Assembly (NCBI RefSeq): GCF_010685995.1
Contig: NZ_JAAGWK010000018.1
Span: 1-64,000, forward strand
Direction: 5' to 3'
DNA from: Goekera deserti
GTDB lineage: Bacteria > Actinomycetota > Actinomycetes > Mycobacteriales > Geodermatophilaceae
Length of the DNA stretch: 64,000 bases
The notes under the pieces were generated by a model that saw only the letters and a program-made list of their open reading frames with translations, made no database searches and had not been told where the DNA came from. Shown here piece by piece: positions 42,906-51,321 of the stretch. The translations under genes and the position numbers were made by a program. How positions within the stretch are numbered: the stretch's first letter is position 1; each line of letters starts with the position of its first letter.

Positions 42906-43598
42906 ATGACCATGACCGCTCCCGTCACCACCTCCCCGCGCCCTGCCGGACACCAGGACGCGGCGCACCGGCCGGCGCCGCTCACCGGCCGCTACCGGGC
43001 CGAGCCGGCCACCGGCGCCTGGTACTGGTCGCCCCAGCTCTCGACCCTGCTGGGCCTGCAGCACGACTCGGTCCAGCCCGGCATCGACGTGCTCGTGGAC
43101 CACCTGCACCCGGACGAGCGGGACGACGCCGTCACGGCCCTGGCCCGCTGCACCCGGGGGGCCCCGTCCACCACGCTGCGCCGGTTCCGCCGGGTGGACG
43201 GCACCGAGCTGCGCGCCATCATGGTCACCGAGCCCGAGCTGGACGACGACGGCACCGTGATCGCCGTGTCCGGGCTGGTGGTCGCCCTGCCGGACGAGGA
43301 GGCTGCACCCGGGGACGCCACCCGCGTCCAGGCGCTGGAGGCCGAGGTCGAGCAGCTGCGCACGGCCATGGCCAGCCGGGCCGCGATCGAGCAGGCCAAG
43401 GGCGTGCTGATGCTTTTCACCGGCTTCACCGAGCAGGCCTGCTTCGACCTGCTGGGCCACATCTCCAGCCACACCCACCGCAAGGTGCGCGACCTGGCGC
43501 TGGAGATCACCGCCTCCGCCGCCGGCCGCAGCCCGCTGCCGGAGGACATCCGGGTGATCCTGCACGACGCCTGCCCCCCGGCGACCCCCTCCGGCTGA
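42906..43598 (+). CDS. PAS-ANTAR RNA-binding regulator
   Basis: 230 aa. PAS_3-like domain about 30-125 ([51 protein letters not shown]) followed by a helix ([19 protein letters not shown]) and an ANTAR domain ([43 protein letters not shown]). ANTAR domains bind paired RNA hairpins and prevent termination. The ATG at 42906 lies in a poor RBS context; a longer upstream open frame overlaps cobD and is rejected. Two hairpins follow it, before plsC. Confidence 0.88.
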   Translation: MTMTAPVTTSPRPAGHQDAAHRPAPLTGRYRAEPATGAWYWSPQLSTLLGLQHDSVQPGIDVLVDHLHPDERDDAVTALARCTRGAPSTTLRRFRRVDGTELRAIMVTEPELDDDGTVIAVSGLVVALPDEEAAPGDATRVQALEAEVEQLRTAMASRAAIEQAKGVLMLFTGFTEQACFDLLGHISSHTHRKVRDLALEITASAAGRSPLPEDIRVILHDACPPATPSG

Positions 43599-43665
43599 CC
43601 GGCGCCGTGCAGCCCGACCCGGCGACCGACCGCGCCGCGGGCCGGGCTGCACCGTCAGGGATGAT

Positions 43666-43699
43666 CCTCGGACCGGGCGGCTGGCAGCCCGGTCCGAGG
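43666..43699 (+). terminator. Perfect 13-bp hairpin ahead of plsC-cobQ
   Basis: CCTCGGACCGGGC (43666-43678) pairs with GCCCGGTCCGAGG (43687-43699) around an 8-nt loop, 12 bp before the plsC GTG. A second, longer-looped stem (GTGCAGCCCG / CGGGCTGCAC) precedes it at about 43606-43652. Together they may terminate the ANTAR gene or form a leader structure for plsC-cobQ. Confidence 0.6.
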
Positions 43700-43711
43700 T
43701 GAGGGGGACGC

Positions 43712-44356
43712 GTGCTCTACCGAGTCGTCCGATCCGTGCTCAAGCCGCTGTTCTGGCTGACCTGCCGGCCGGTCGTCACCGGCCTGGAGAACGTGCCGGC
43801 CACCGGGGCGTTCATCATCGCCAGCAACCACCTGTCCTTCATCGACAGCATGGTCATCCCGCTCGCCTCGCCCCGGCAGGTCGGCTACCTGGCCAAGGCG
43901 GAGTACTGGCAGGGCAGCGGGGTCAGCGGCTGGCTGGTGCGCAAGATGTTCACCGGGCTGGGCGCGATGCCGGTCGACCGGCAGGCGTCCCGGTCGGCGC
44001 AGCTGGCACTGGACACCGCGATGGGGGTGCTGCGCCAGGGCCGCGGCTTCGGCATCTACCCCGAGGGCACCCGCTCCCGCGACGGGCGGCTGGCCCGGGG
44101 CAAGACCGGGGTGGCCTGGCTGGCGCTCACCGCCGACTGCCCGGTGGTGCCGGTCGCGGTCACCGGCACCGACCGCATCCAGCCGGTGGACGCCCGCTGG
44201 CCGCGCCTGCAACGCTTCACGGTGACCTTCGGGGAGCCGCTCACCTTCCCCGAGTACGCCGGCATGGCCGGCAAGGGCGTTCCGCGCCGGATCGTGACCG
44301 ACCGGATCATGGAGCGCATCGCCGAGATGAGCGGCCAGGAGAAGGCCGGCTGGTGA
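43712..44356 (+). CDS. 1-acyl-sn-glycerol-3-phosphate acyltransferase (PlsC family)
   Basis: 214 aa. Acyltransferase block [11 protein letters not shown] (HX4D), block [10 protein letters not shown], block [18 protein letters not shown], block [13 protein letters not shown]. One N-terminal hydrophobic helix ([15 protein letters not shown]). Makes phosphatidic acid or acylates a related lipid at the membrane. GTG at 43712 with GAGGGGG upstream. Its stop overlaps the cobQ GTG, an odd pairing of lipid and corrinoid genes. Confidence 0.92.
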   Translation: MLYRVVRSVLKPLFWLTCRPVVTGLENVPATGAFIIASNHLSFIDSMVIPLASPRQVGYLAKAEYWQGSGVSGWLVRKMFTGLGAMPVDRQASRSAQLALDTAMGVLRQGRGFGIYPEGTRSRDGRLARGKTGVAWLALTADCPVVPVAVTGTDRIQPVDARWPRLQRFTVTFGEPLTFPEYAGMAGKGVPRRIVTDRIMERIAEMSGQEKAGW

Positions 44357-45849
44357 GCGGGGCGCTGTTGGTCGCCGGCACCACCTCCGACGCGGGGAAG
44401 TCCGTGGTCACCGCCGGGATCTGCCGCTGGCTGGCCCGGCAGGGCGTGTCGGTGGCACCGTTCAAGGCCCAGAACATGAGCAACAACTCACACGTCACCG
44501 TCGACGGCGCCGAGATCGGCCGCGCACAGGTCATGCAGGCCGCGGCGGCGCGGGTGGAGCCCGAGGCGGCGATGAACCCGGTGCTGCTCAAGCCCGGCGG
44601 CGAGAACTCCAGCCAGGTGGTCGTGCTGGGCCGCGCCGTCGCCGAGGTGACGGCGCTGTCCTACCGACCGATGAAGGCGGCGCTGCTGGAGCAGGTGCTC
44701 AGCAGCCTGGCCGACCTCCGCCGCCGCTTCGACGTCGTCGTCTGCGAGGGGGCGGGCTCGCCCACCGAGATCAACCTGCGCGCCGACGACATCGCGAACA
44801 TGGGCCTGGCCACCGCCGCGCAGCTGCCGGTCGTGGTGGTCGGCGACATCGACCGCGGTGGGCTGTTCCCCGCGCTCTACGGCACCGTGGCGCTGATGCC
44901 GGCGGCCGACCAGCGGCTGGTCGCCGGGTTCCTGGTCAACAAGTTCCGCGGCGACCAGCGGCTGCTGGCCCCGGGCCTGGAGACGCTGCAGCAGCTCACC
45001 GGCCGGCCCACCCTGGGCGTGCTGCCGTGGCTCGCCGGGCTGTGGCTGGACGTCGAGGACTCCCTGGACCTCACCGGCGACCGCGGCCCCACGCTGCCCC
45101 CGCTCGGCGACGACGTGCTGCGGGTGTCGGTGGTGCAGCTGCCCCGGTTGTCCAACTTCACCGACCTGGACGCCCTGGCCGCCGAGCCCGGCGTCCTGGT
45201 GCGCTACGCCACCCGGCCGGAGGAACTGGCCGACGCCGACCTGGTGGTGCTGCCCGGCACCCGCTCCACCGTGTCCGACCTGGGCTGGCTGCGTGCCCGC
45301 GGCCTGGACGTCGCGCTGGCCCGCCGGGCGGCCGACGAGCTGCCGGTGCTGGGCATCTGCGGCGGGCACCAGATGCTGGCCCGCACCATCACCGACGACG
45401 TCGAGTCGCGTGCCGGCGTCGTGGCCGGGCTGGGGCTGCTGCCCACCGAGGTGCGCTTCGACCCGGTGAAGACCCTCGGCCGCCCGACCGGGTCGGCGCT
45501 GGGGCACCCGGTGCACGGGTACGAGATCCACCACGGCGTGGTCGTACCCGACGACGGGGCCGAGCCCTTCCTGGACGGCGTCCGCGCCGGGTCGGTGTGG
45601 GGCACCACCTGGCACGGGGCGCTGGAGAACGACGGTTTCCGGCGGGCCTTCCTCACCGAGGTGGCCCGGCGCACCGGGCGCCGGTTCGTCGTCGCCCCGG
45701 ACACCGACTTCGCGCACCTCCGGGAGGCACGCCTGGACCGCCTCGGCGACCTGGTCGTCGAGCACGCCGACACCGACGCGCTGTGGCGGCTGGTCGAGCA
45801 GGGCCCACCGGCCGACCTGCCGCTGCTGGCCCCCGGCGCCGGCCGCTGA
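44353..45849 (+). CDS. cobQ: Cobyric acid synthase (CobQ/CbiP)
   Basis: 498 aa glutamine-dependent amidase that adds four amide groups to adenosylcobyrinic acid a,c-diamide. ATP-binding N-half: [49 protein letters not shown]. Glutaminase-like C-half: [14 protein letters not shown] (nucleophile Cys), [13 protein letters not shown] and [22 protein letters not shown] overlaps the plsC stop. Confidence 0.97.
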   Translation: MSGALLVAGTTSDAGKSVVTAGICRWLARQGVSVAPFKAQNMSNNSHVTVDGAEIGRAQVMQAAAARVEPEAAMNPVLLKPGGENSSQVVVLGRAVAEVTALSYRPMKAALLEQVLSSLADLRRRFDVVVCEGAGSPTEINLRADDIANMGLATAAQLPVVVVGDIDRGGLFPALYGTVALMPAADQRLVAGFLVNKFRGDQRLLAPGLETLQQLTGRPTLGVLPWLAGLWLDVEDSLDLTGDRGPTLPPLGDDVLRVSVVQLPRLSNFTDLDALAAEPGVLVRYATRPEELADADLVVLPGTRSTVSDLGWLRARGLDVALARRAADELPVLGICGGHQMLARTITDDVESRAGVVAGLGLLPTEVRFDPVKTLGRPTGSALGHPVHGYEIHHGVVVPDDGAEPFLDGVRAGSVWGTTWHGALENDGFRRAFLTEVARRTGRRFVVAPDTDFAHLREARLDRLGDLVVEHADTDALWRLVEQGPPADLPLLAPGAGR

Positions 45850-45851
45850 GC

Positions 45852-46017
45852 TCAGCCGCCGAGGGCGGCGCGCACGTGCTCCGGCCACGGCGTGGACCGG
45901 CCCGCGGCGGTGGCCACGTAGGTGGTGCGCACCACGCAGCAGGTAGTGGCTGTTGAAGACGACGCCCTGCTGGTCGCACTCCACGTAGCGGACGGGGGAA
46001 CTCCACACCTCGGGCAC
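45852..46017 (-). pseudogene. Acyl-CoA thioesterase (4HBT, FadM-like) with internal deletion
   Basis: The start (GTG 46015-46017) reads PEVWSSPVRYVECDQQGVVF then NSHYL, the N-terminal hotdog-fold active-site region of 4HBT thioesterases (Asp in ECDQQGVVFNxHY). After codon 26 the frame is lost; in another frame the sequence continues CVVRTTYVATAAGRSTPW then PEHVRAALGG and stop (TGA at 45852), a normal thioesterase C-terminus. The middle ~80-90 residues and the frame are gone. A clean remnant of one deletion event. Confidence 0.75.
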
Positions 46018-46042
46018 GGGGGGCGAGGCTACCGTCGCCCCC

Positions 46043-46660
46043 GTGCAGCCGCAGCAGCCTGACGACGACCCCGCGACCGTGCTCGCCGGCTACCGGCCGC
46101 CCTCGCAGCTGGTGCAGGACAAGGAGATCGACCGGATCGACGAGCACTGCCGGGCGTTCATCGAGCTGTCCCCCTTCGCCACCCTGGCCACCGCGGACGC
46201 CGACGGCTGGCCGGACGTGTCCCCGCGCGGCGGCGCGCCGGGCTTCGTGCGCGTGCTGGACGAGCACCGGCTGGCACTGCCCGACCGGCAGGGCAACAAC
46301 CGGGTCGACGGGCTGCGCAACGTGGCCGCCAACCCGCGCGCCGCGCTGCTGTTCTTCGTGCCCGGCGTCGAGGAGACGCTGCGGGTGTACGGCACCGCGA
46401 CGCTGGTGGGCCCCGACGCACTCGGCCTCGACCTGACCGAGTTCGGCCGGGCTCCGCTCTCGGTGCTGGTGCTGCAGGTGCGGCGGGCCTACGTCCAGTG
46501 CGCCAAGTCGGTCATGCGCTCGCGGCTGTGGGACCCGGCCGCCCGGGTCGAGCGCTCCGCGCTCGCGCCGTTCGGACGGGTGCTCCGTGACCACTGCCAG
46601 CTCGCCACCCCGATGCCCGCCGACGACGTGATCCGCGCGGAACTGGCCGAGGAGCTGTAG
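46043..46660 (+). CDS. Pyridoxamine-5'-phosphate-oxidase-like FMN protein (MSMEG_1061-type)
   Basis: 205 aa split-barrel flavoprotein. IDEHCRAFIELSPFATLATADADGWPDVSPRGGAPGFV, then LALPDRQGNNRVDGLRNVAANPRAALLFFVPGVEETLRVYGTATLV is the PPOX core; YVQCAKSVMRSRLWDP near the C-terminus is the mark of the MSMEG_1061 subgroup. Probably binds FMN or F420-like cofactor; substrate unknown. GTG at 46043, 25 bp from the divergent thioesterase remnant. Confidence 0.88.
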   Translation: MQPQQPDDDPATVLAGYRPPSQLVQDKEIDRIDEHCRAFIELSPFATLATADADGWPDVSPRGGAPGFVRVLDEHRLALPDRQGNNRVDGLRNVAANPRAALLFFVPGVEETLRVYGTATLVGPDALGLDLTEFGRAPLSVLVLQVRRAYVQCAKSVMRSRLWDPAARVERSALAPFGRVLRDHCQLATPMPADDVIRAELAEEL

Positions 46661-46733
46661 GGAGGACCTCCTCGTCCCCCACGGCTCGCCGCGGGCCCTG
46701 TGAGGCGGCCGTTCCGTCCGTCATCATGCGGGC

Positions 46734-47159
46734 ATGCCGTACACGTTCCAGGTGACGATCGACAGCCCGGCGCCGCACGAGCTGGCCGACTGGTGGGCCG
46801 AGGCCCTCGAGTGGCAGCGCGAGCCCAGCGACGCGGCGTTCATCCGCCGCATGGTGGCCGAGGGCCACGCCGCCGAGTCTGACACGATGACCCACCGCGG
46901 CGAGCTGGTCTGGCGGGAGGGCGCGGCGATCACCCACCCGGACGGCGCGGCGCCCCGGGTGCTGTTCCAGCTCGTGCCCGAGCCCAAGACGGTCAAGAAC
47001 CGCGTCCACCTGGACGTGCGGGTCGGGCCGGAGCGGGTCGAGCAGGAGCTGGCCCGGCTGGTCTCCCGGGGCGCCACCGAGCTGCACCGCGGCCGGCAGG
47101 GCCCGCACACCTGGGTGACGATCGCCGATCCGGAGGGCAACGAGCTCTGCATCACCTGA
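46734..47159 (+). CDS. VOC / glyoxalase-superfamily protein
   Basis: 141 aa. FQVTIDSPAPHELADWWAEALEW opens a beta-alpha-beta module; RVLFQLVPEPKTVKNRVHLDVRVGPERVEQELARLVSRGATEL and HTWVTIADPEGNELCIT form the second. Potential metal ligands are His in VHLDV and Glu in GNELC. Small stand-alone actinobacterial glyoxalase-like protein, substrate unknown. ATG at 46734. Confidence 0.88.
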   Translation: MPYTFQVTIDSPAPHELADWWAEALEWQREPSDAAFIRRMVAEGHAAESDTMTHRGELVWREGAAITHPDGAAPRVLFQLVPEPKTVKNRVHLDVRVGPERVEQELARLVSRGATELHRGRQGPHTWVTIADPEGNELCIT

Positions 47160-47202
47160 GCCCGGCCGGGCACCGGCCCGCAGCAGGCGCCGCCGGGCGA
47201 GG

Positions 47203-47406
47203 TCAGCCGCGCAGGGTGTCCCGGGCGAGCTTGCGGTCCATCACCGCGCGCTCGGCGAGCAGCCGGAGACGTTCCCGGTGTACCCGTCGGTCGTTCGCAC
47301 CGCGATAGCGCGCGTCCTCGACGAGCTGCCATGCGGCGAGGGCGCTGGCCCGCACCCCGGAGGTCGACGTCGTCGTTGCTGGACGAGCCGGTTGGATCGT
47401 GGTCAT
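47203..47406 (-). CDS. Small hypothetical protein, charged helical
   Basis: 67 aa from ATG 47406 (GTGGGG upstream): a Thr/Pro-rich N-terminus, then ALAAWQLVEDARYRGANDRR and VHRERLRLLAERAVMDRKLARD, a basic amphipathic helix. No family recognised. Codon use is somewhat weaker in GC3 than neighbours. It has its own promoter region with a TACAC/GTGTA palindrome and is divergent from the PemK-like gene. Confidence 0.5.
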   Translation of the reverse strand: MTTIQPARPATTTSTSGVRASALAAWQLVEDARYRGANDRRVHRERLRLLAERAVMDRKLARDTLRG

Positions 47407-47471
47407 CCCCACGCCCTTCGACAGCGGCACCGGGTCCCCACCGGACCGGCGCGCACCACGAGTCTGTGAGC

Positions 47472-47483
47472 TACACAGGTGTA
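47472..47483. promoter_or_regulatory. Short palindrome TACACAGGTGTA in a low-GC divergent promoter
   Basis: TACAC and GTGTA arms flank AG, inside a locally AT-rich patch (GTGTAATTCAAG) that stands out from the ~75% GC background. It lies 66 bp from the start at 47406 and 121 bp from the start at 47604. Likely a promoter or operator; the protein that binds it is unknown. Confidence 0.4.
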
Positions 47484-47603
47484 ATTCAAGCTGTGCGAAG
47501 CGTCACCGCCACATGTGTCCCAGCCGATACCGGGGCCCGGCGCGTCGTCGGCGTGTCATGGGCTGGACCTGCCGAACCGGGGTGGTGCGTACGGTGGTCG
47601 GTC

Positions 47604-48194
47604 ATGGCGACCGGCGGGTTCAGAGCCGTCCTCGGCCGCGCGCTGCGCGCCGCGGCGGGGCAGGGTGCGCGCGCAGCGATGCGCGAGCTGGAGAAGCGGT
47701 CGGCGCGGCCGCCCCGGCAGGAGCGCCCGCGGCCGGCTCCCCGCCGCGAGGCACCGCCGTCCCGCCACCCGGCGCCGCGGCCCGGCCCGGCCACGGCCGG
47801 CTCCCCCGGCCCGGTCGCCCTGGAGTACCGCCCCCGGGACGACGGCCTGCCCGACCCGGGCGAGGTCGTCTGGGCATGGGTGCCCTACGAAGAGGGCGAC
47901 GGCCGCGGCAAGGACCGCCCGGTGCTGGTGATCGCCCGCTCCGGCGGTGACCTGCTGGCGCTGATGCTCACCAGCAAGGACCACGACCGGGACGCCCGCG
48001 ACGAGGCCCGGCACGGCCGGCACTGGATCGACGTCGGCACCGGCGGCTGGGACCGGCAGGGCCGGCCCAGCGAGGTGCGGGTCGACCGGCTGATCACCCT
48101 GGACCCGGGCACGGTCCGGCGCGAGGGCGCCACCCTGGACCGGGAGCGCTACGAGCAGGTGGCCGCCGAGGTCCGCCGGGTGCACGGCTGGTGA
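47604..48194 (+). CDS. PemK/MazF-family toxin-like protein with disordered N-terminus
   Basis: 196 aa. C-terminal PemK/MazF fold (about 75-196): DPGEVVWAWVPYEEGDGRGKDRPVLVIARSGGDLLALMLTSKDHD, then RHWIDVGTGGWDRQGRPSEVRVDRLITLDPGTV. The GKDRPVLVI and SEVRVDRL strands carry the Arg/Asp/Ser of the RNase site. Residues 1-70 are Pro/Arg-rich and probably disordered, longer than in standard MazF. No antitoxin gene is adjacent, so it may be a housekeeping relative. ATG at 47604. Confidence 0.8.
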   Translation: MATGGFRAVLGRALRAAAGQGARAAMRELEKRSARPPRQERPRPAPRREAPPSRHPAPRPGPATAGSPGPVALEYRPRDDGLPDPGEVVWAWVPYEEGDGRGKDRPVLVIARSGGDLLALMLTSKDHDRDARDEARHGRHWIDVGTGGWDRQGRPSEVRVDRLITLDPGTVRREGATLDRERYEQVAAEVRRVHGW

Positions 48195-48246
48195 GCACCC
48201 ACCAGGACCGACCGGCGGCCGCCCACCAGGACCGACACGAACCCCT

Positions 48247-48268
48247 CGCCACGATGGCCATCATGGCG
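48247..48268. repeat. REP-like palindrome copy after the PemK-like gene
   Basis: CGCCACGATGGCCATCATGG, one base different from the family core, preceded by ACACGAACCCCT as at 37780. It lies between the stop of the PemK-like gene and the end of the convergent AbrB transporter. The preceding 45 bp also hold two copies of CACCAGGACCGAC. Confidence 0.8.
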
Positions 48269-48279
48269 GGACGGCGGGC

Positions 48280-49350
48280 TCAGCCTGCGCCGCGCGGGCG
48301 CAGCAGCCGGGCCAGCAGCGGCGCGGTCAGCAGCATCACGAACAGCCGGAGCACCTGCACGGCCAGCACGAAGGTCGCGTCGGCGCCGCTCGCGGTGGCG
48401 GTGGCCAGCACGGCGTAGAGCCCGCCGGGTGTGGTCGCCAGGTAGCCGGTGAGCGCGCTCACCCCGGCCGTGCGGGCCAGCAGCACGCCCAGCCCGGCGC
48501 AGGCGAGCACCACGGCCACGATCAGCAGCAGGGCCAGCGGCAGCAACCGGGCGACGGCGACCAGGCTGGTGCGGGTGAAGCCCAGGCCGACCTGCAGGCC
48601 GATCACCAGGAAAGCCGCCGCCTCCACGGCCGCCGGGGCGGTCGCGCCACCGGCCACGCCGGTCAGGTCGGCCGCGGCCGCGGCCGCCACCAGCATCGGG
48701 CCGAGCAGGGCAGCGACGGGCAGGTGCGCGAGCCGGCCCAGCACGATGCCCACCACGGTGCAGGCCACCGTGAACAGCAGGTCGGCGGGCACGCCGGCAC
48801 CGCCGCGCACCGCGCCGCCGCTGCCCGCCGAGGCGTCGAAGACCGTCGTGGCCACCACCGGCATCGCGACCACGATGACCAGCACCCGCAGGTACTGCAG
48901 CACCGCGACCACCTGCTCGTCGGCCTCCAGGTCGCGGGCCATGGCGGTGATCCCCGAGGCACCGCTGGCGATCATGGCGAACGCCCCGGTGACCGGGGTG
49001 ACGTCTCGGCGCAGCCCCATCAGCCGGCCGGCGACCAGGCTGACCACCAGGCTCGCCACGGTCGCCAGCAGCACCGGCAGCCAGTGCCGGCCGATGGTGG
49101 TCAGCGTGTCGGCGTCGACCAGCGACCCGATCGAGACCCCGATGACCGCCTGCGCGGCCGTCGAGCCCGACCGGGGCAGCATCATCCGCCGGCGGCCCAC
49201 CAGCGCCCGGCCCAGCCCGGCGACCAGCCCCCCGAAGATCGTCGGCGACGGGACGCCGAGCAGGGTGGACACCGCGCTGACCGCTGCGGCGACGCCGAGC
49301 ACGAGCGCCCCGTCGAGCAGTTGCCCGCGACTCGGCCGGGGCATCCGCAC
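48280..49350 (-). CDS. AbrB-family (PF05145-type) membrane protein
   Basis: 356 aa, two repeats of about five membrane helices. Repeat marks: VPSPTIFGGLVAGLGRAL, AQAVIGVSIGSLVDADTL and, in the second half, LPVAALLGPMLVAAAAA, GLQVGLGFTRTSL and SALTGYLATTPGGLYAVLATATASGADATFVLAVQVLRLFVMLL. The [ST]xPGGL motif is typical of the AbrB/ammonia-monooxygenase-like family of putative transporters or regulators. Substrate unknown. Start at 49350. Confidence 0.88.
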   Translation of the reverse strand: MRMPRPSRGQLLDGALVLGVAAAVSAVSTLLGVPSPTIFGGLVAGLGRALVGRRRMMLPRSGSTAAQAVIGVSIGSLVDADTLTTIGRHWLPVLLATVASLVVSLVAGRLMGLRRDVTPVTGAFAMIASGASGITAMARDLEADEQVVAVLQYLRVLVIVVAMPVVATTVFDASAGSGGAVRGGAGVPADLLFTVACTVVGIVLGRLAHLPVAALLGPMLVAAAAAADLTGVAGGATAPAAVEAAAFLVIGLQVGLGFTRTSLVAVARLLPLALLLIVAVVLACAGLGVLLARTAGVSALTGYLATTPGGLYAVLATATASGADATFVLAVQVLRLFVMLLTAPLLARLLRPRGAG

Positions 49351-49440
49351 GGCGCCACTCTGCCCCTGCGGTGTGGGTCACGGGCACCTGCGCCGACGCG
49401 CGCTCGGCCCCCGCTGTCTCCCCGGTGATACCGTCACCTC

Positions 49441-49677
49441 ATGGAATCGGTGTCCATTCGTGAGCTGCGCAACAGCGGTGGCGACGTGGTGGACCGCGTG
49501 CAGCGGGGAGAGCGACTCCGGGTGACCCGGGACGGAGCCGAGGTCGCAGAGCTGCGGCCCCTGCCGAGGCGCACCCCGTCGACGGCAGTCCTGATCGCCA
49601 GCCGTCAGCACCTGCCGGCGATGGACCCTGCCGCGCTGCGTCACGACCTCGACGAGGTCGTGGACCAGTCCCTGTGA
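49441..49677 (+). CDS. Phd/YefM-type antitoxin
   Basis: 78 aa. MESVSIRELRNSGGDVVDRV then QRGERLRVTRDGAEVAELRPL is the Phd/YefM DNA-binding N-domain; the C-terminal tail (MDPAALRHDLDEVVDQSL) would wrap the toxin. ATG at 49441. It overlaps the toxin start by four bases (GTGA), the standard antitoxin-first order, and should repress its own promoter. Confidence 0.92.
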   Translation: MESVSIRELRNSGGDVVDRVQRGERLRVTRDGAEVAELRPLPRRTPSTAVLIASRQHLPAMDPAALRHDLDEVVDQSL

Positions 49678-50093
49678 CGACTGTCGCCGGGAAGGGTCTG
49701 CTGGACACCAACGCGGTGATCCTGCTCGCTCGCCTGCAGGTGGCCGACCTGCCGGGAGAGGTGCTGATCTCCACGGTGACACTCGCCGAGCTCTCGGCCG
49801 GTCCACTCCTCGCCGGCGACCCGGTCGAGCGGTCGACCCGGCAGGCACACCTCCAGCAGGCCGAGGCGGACTTCGAGGCACTGCCGGTCGACGCCGCCAC
49901 CGCCCGGGCGTTCGGCCGAGTGGCGGCGGACATGCGTGCAGCGGGTCGCAAACCCTCCGCCCGCGCCTTCGATGCCCTGATCGCGGCAACGGCGATCGCG
50001 AACGGGCTGCCGCTCTACACGGTGAACCCGGACGACTTCGCTTCGGTCTCCGAGCTCACCGTGCACGCCATCCCACACCCGGACCGGGCGTAG
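49674..50093 (+). CDS. vapC: VapC-type PIN-domain toxin
   Basis: 139 aa PIN ribonuclease. Acidic metal-site residues: Asp in GLLDTNAVILL, Glu in VTLAELSAG, Asp in SARAFDALIAATAIANGLPLYTVNPDDF (both FDALIA and NPDDF). GTG at 49674 overlaps the antitoxin stop. Complete, so the pair is probably active. Confidence 0.93.
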   Translation: MTTVAGKGLLDTNAVILLARLQVADLPGEVLISTVTLAELSAGPLLAGDPVERSTRQAHLQQAEADFEALPVDAATARAFGRVAADMRAAGRKPSARAFDALIAATAIANGLPLYTVNPDDFASVSELTVHAIPHPDRA

Positions 50094-50108
50094 TCCGACT
50101 GTCGGCGG

Positions 50109-50444
50109 TCAGCCGGTGGCGGCCTCGTCGGCGACCGGCCGGCGTACCGGTGGGCGTAGCCGGTAGACGGCGGCGCCGTCGCCCACGGCGTCCAGGTCGT
50201 AGCGGTGCACGACCTTGGGCCCGTCGTGCAGGTGCACGTGGGTGACGGTGGGGAGCGGGTCGCCGTGGCGCGCGGCCCGGACGTCGACCCGACCGTCGAG
50301 CGGCCCGCCCAGGAAGCGCAGCTCGGACCCGCCGCAGCCGGTGTCGGCGCGGGCCGGGCCCTCGGCGCTCGTGTTCTCGGACAGCTCGATCTCCCCACTC
50401 GGTTCGGCGACCCGGGGGCCCAGGGTAGGCCCCGGACCGCCCAC
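50109..50444 (-). CDS. Hypothetical protein (xLRFLGGPLDGRV type)
   Basis: Up to 111 aa; start uncertain. The conserved core is SELRFLGGPLDGRVDVRAARHGDPLPTVTHVHLHDGPKVVHRYDLDAVGDGAAVYRLRPP, a small beta-rich protein seen in many actinobacteria but not characterised as far as I know. The first ~35 residues (GPTLGPRVAEPSG) are low complexity and may not be translated. Convergent with vapC. Confidence 0.65.
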   Translation of the reverse strand: MGGPGPTLGPRVAEPSGEIELSENTSAEGPARADTGCGGSELRFLGGPLDGRVDVRAARHGDPLPTVTHVHLHDGPKVVHRYDLDAVGDGAAVYRLRPPVRRPVADEAATG

Positions 50445-50479
50445 CGGACAGGGCGACGCGGCGTCGGTGGACGCCGCCG

Positions 50480-50773
50480 TCAGGAGCCGGTGATCCGCCG
50501 GAGCTCGGCGACGTGCGCGTCGAAGGCGGCCCGACCCTCGGGCGTCAACCCCAGGCTGGTGCGCTGCCGGGACGCGACGGTGGCCTTGCGCACCCGCACG
50601 TAGCCGGCGTCCTCCAGCTGCTTGACGTGCTTGGACAGCACCGAGTCGCTCACCCCGACGGCGTCCCGGACGGTGGCGAACTCCATCGTGTCGACGGCGG
50701 CGAGCAGCCCGCAGACCTGCAGCCGCGGCGGGGCGTGCACCACGGGGTCGAACCGGGGCGCGACAGCGGTCAC
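50480..50773 (-). CDS. Winged-helix transcriptional regulator
   Basis: 97 aa. HAPPRLQVCGLLAAVDTMEFATVRDAVGVSDSVLSKHVKQLEDAGYVRVRKATVASRQRTSLGLTPEGRAAFDAHVAEL is a standalone MarR/PadR-like winged helix (HTH_34 type) with recognition helix SDSVLSKHVKQLEDAGY. GTG at 50773 overlaps the stop of the membrane protein upstream, so both come from one promoter; the inverted repeat at 51235-51258 is the likely operator. Confidence 0.88.
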   Translation of the reverse strand: MTAVAPRFDPVVHAPPRLQVCGLLAAVDTMEFATVRDAVGVSDSVLSKHVKQLEDAGYVRVRKATVASRQRTSLGLTPEGRAAFDAHVAELRRITGS

Positions 50774-51231
50774 AGCTGCCCGCGCAGCTCGGCGATGTAG
50801 ATCCGGCTCCACCAGCGGCTCACGAGGGCGATGCCGATCCCGAGGACCGCTCCGGCCACCGCCATCGCGCCGCGGACGTCGAGCACCAGCTCCAGCACCA
50901 GGGCGGGCACCAGGACCGCCAGGCTGCCCACGACCCAGACCCGCCACGCCCGCCGGGTGGGGCCGGGCCGGTCGCCGCTCACCCAGGTCCCGGTCAGCCG
51001 CCGGTACACCGACATCAGCCAGCGGGTGCCGGCGCCGTAGAGCGCGATGGCCACCAGGGGCGCCCACGGGAACCACAGCGAGTAGGAGGCGAAGAAGCCG
51101 AAGGTCATCAACCCCAGCAGCGCGTCGTACCACCACGGCTGCATCGCCCGGTCAGCCAGTGCGGCCCGGTCGGCCTGCAGCGCGGCGAGCTGGGCCGCGG
51201 CGACGTCCCTGCCGATCCCGTTGCTTTCCAT
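50770..51231 (-). CDS. Small membrane protein co-transcribed with the regulator
   Basis: 153 aa with four hydrophobic helices: WYDALLGLMTFGFFASYSLWF, APLVAIALYGAGTRWLM, WVVGSLAVLVPALVLELVL, MAVAGAVLGIGIALV. Begins with AAAQLAALQADRAALADRA, a short helical cytosolic part. Widely linked to HTH_34 regulators in actinobacteria; function unknown. ATG at 51231, 4 bp from the operator-like repeat. Confidence 0.8.
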   Translation of the reverse strand: MESNGIGRDVAAAQLAALQADRAALADRAMQPWWYDALLGLMTFGFFASYSLWFPWAPLVAIALYGAGTRWLMSVYRRLTGTWVSGDRPGPTRRAWRVWVVGSLAVLVPALVLELVLDVRGAMAVAGAVLGIGIALVSRWWSRIYIAELRGQL

Positions 51232-51234
51232 GTC

Positions 51235-51258
51235 GGAAAGTCTGACGCGCGACTTTCC
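51235..51258. promoter_or_regulatory. Operator candidate GGAAAGTC-N8-GACTTTCC
   Basis: An 8-bp perfect inverted repeat immediately upstream of the ATG at 51231. A further TTTCC/GGAAA pair spans the start codon itself (TTTCCATGTCGGAAA). Suited to a dimeric winged-helix repressor encoded by the second gene of the operon, hence probably autoregulatory. Confidence 0.6.
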
Positions 51259-51321
51259 ACTTCGTCAAGTAGCGGCGGCTGTCCCCGCCCGGCCGGGTCG
51301 TGGTCTCATGGACGACGAACT

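Noticed and set aside
47604-48194. A complete MazEF toxin-antitoxin pair
   Set aside because: No MazE-like ORF is adjacent on the same strand; the only neighbour is the divergent 67-aa ORF, listed as a hypothesis only.
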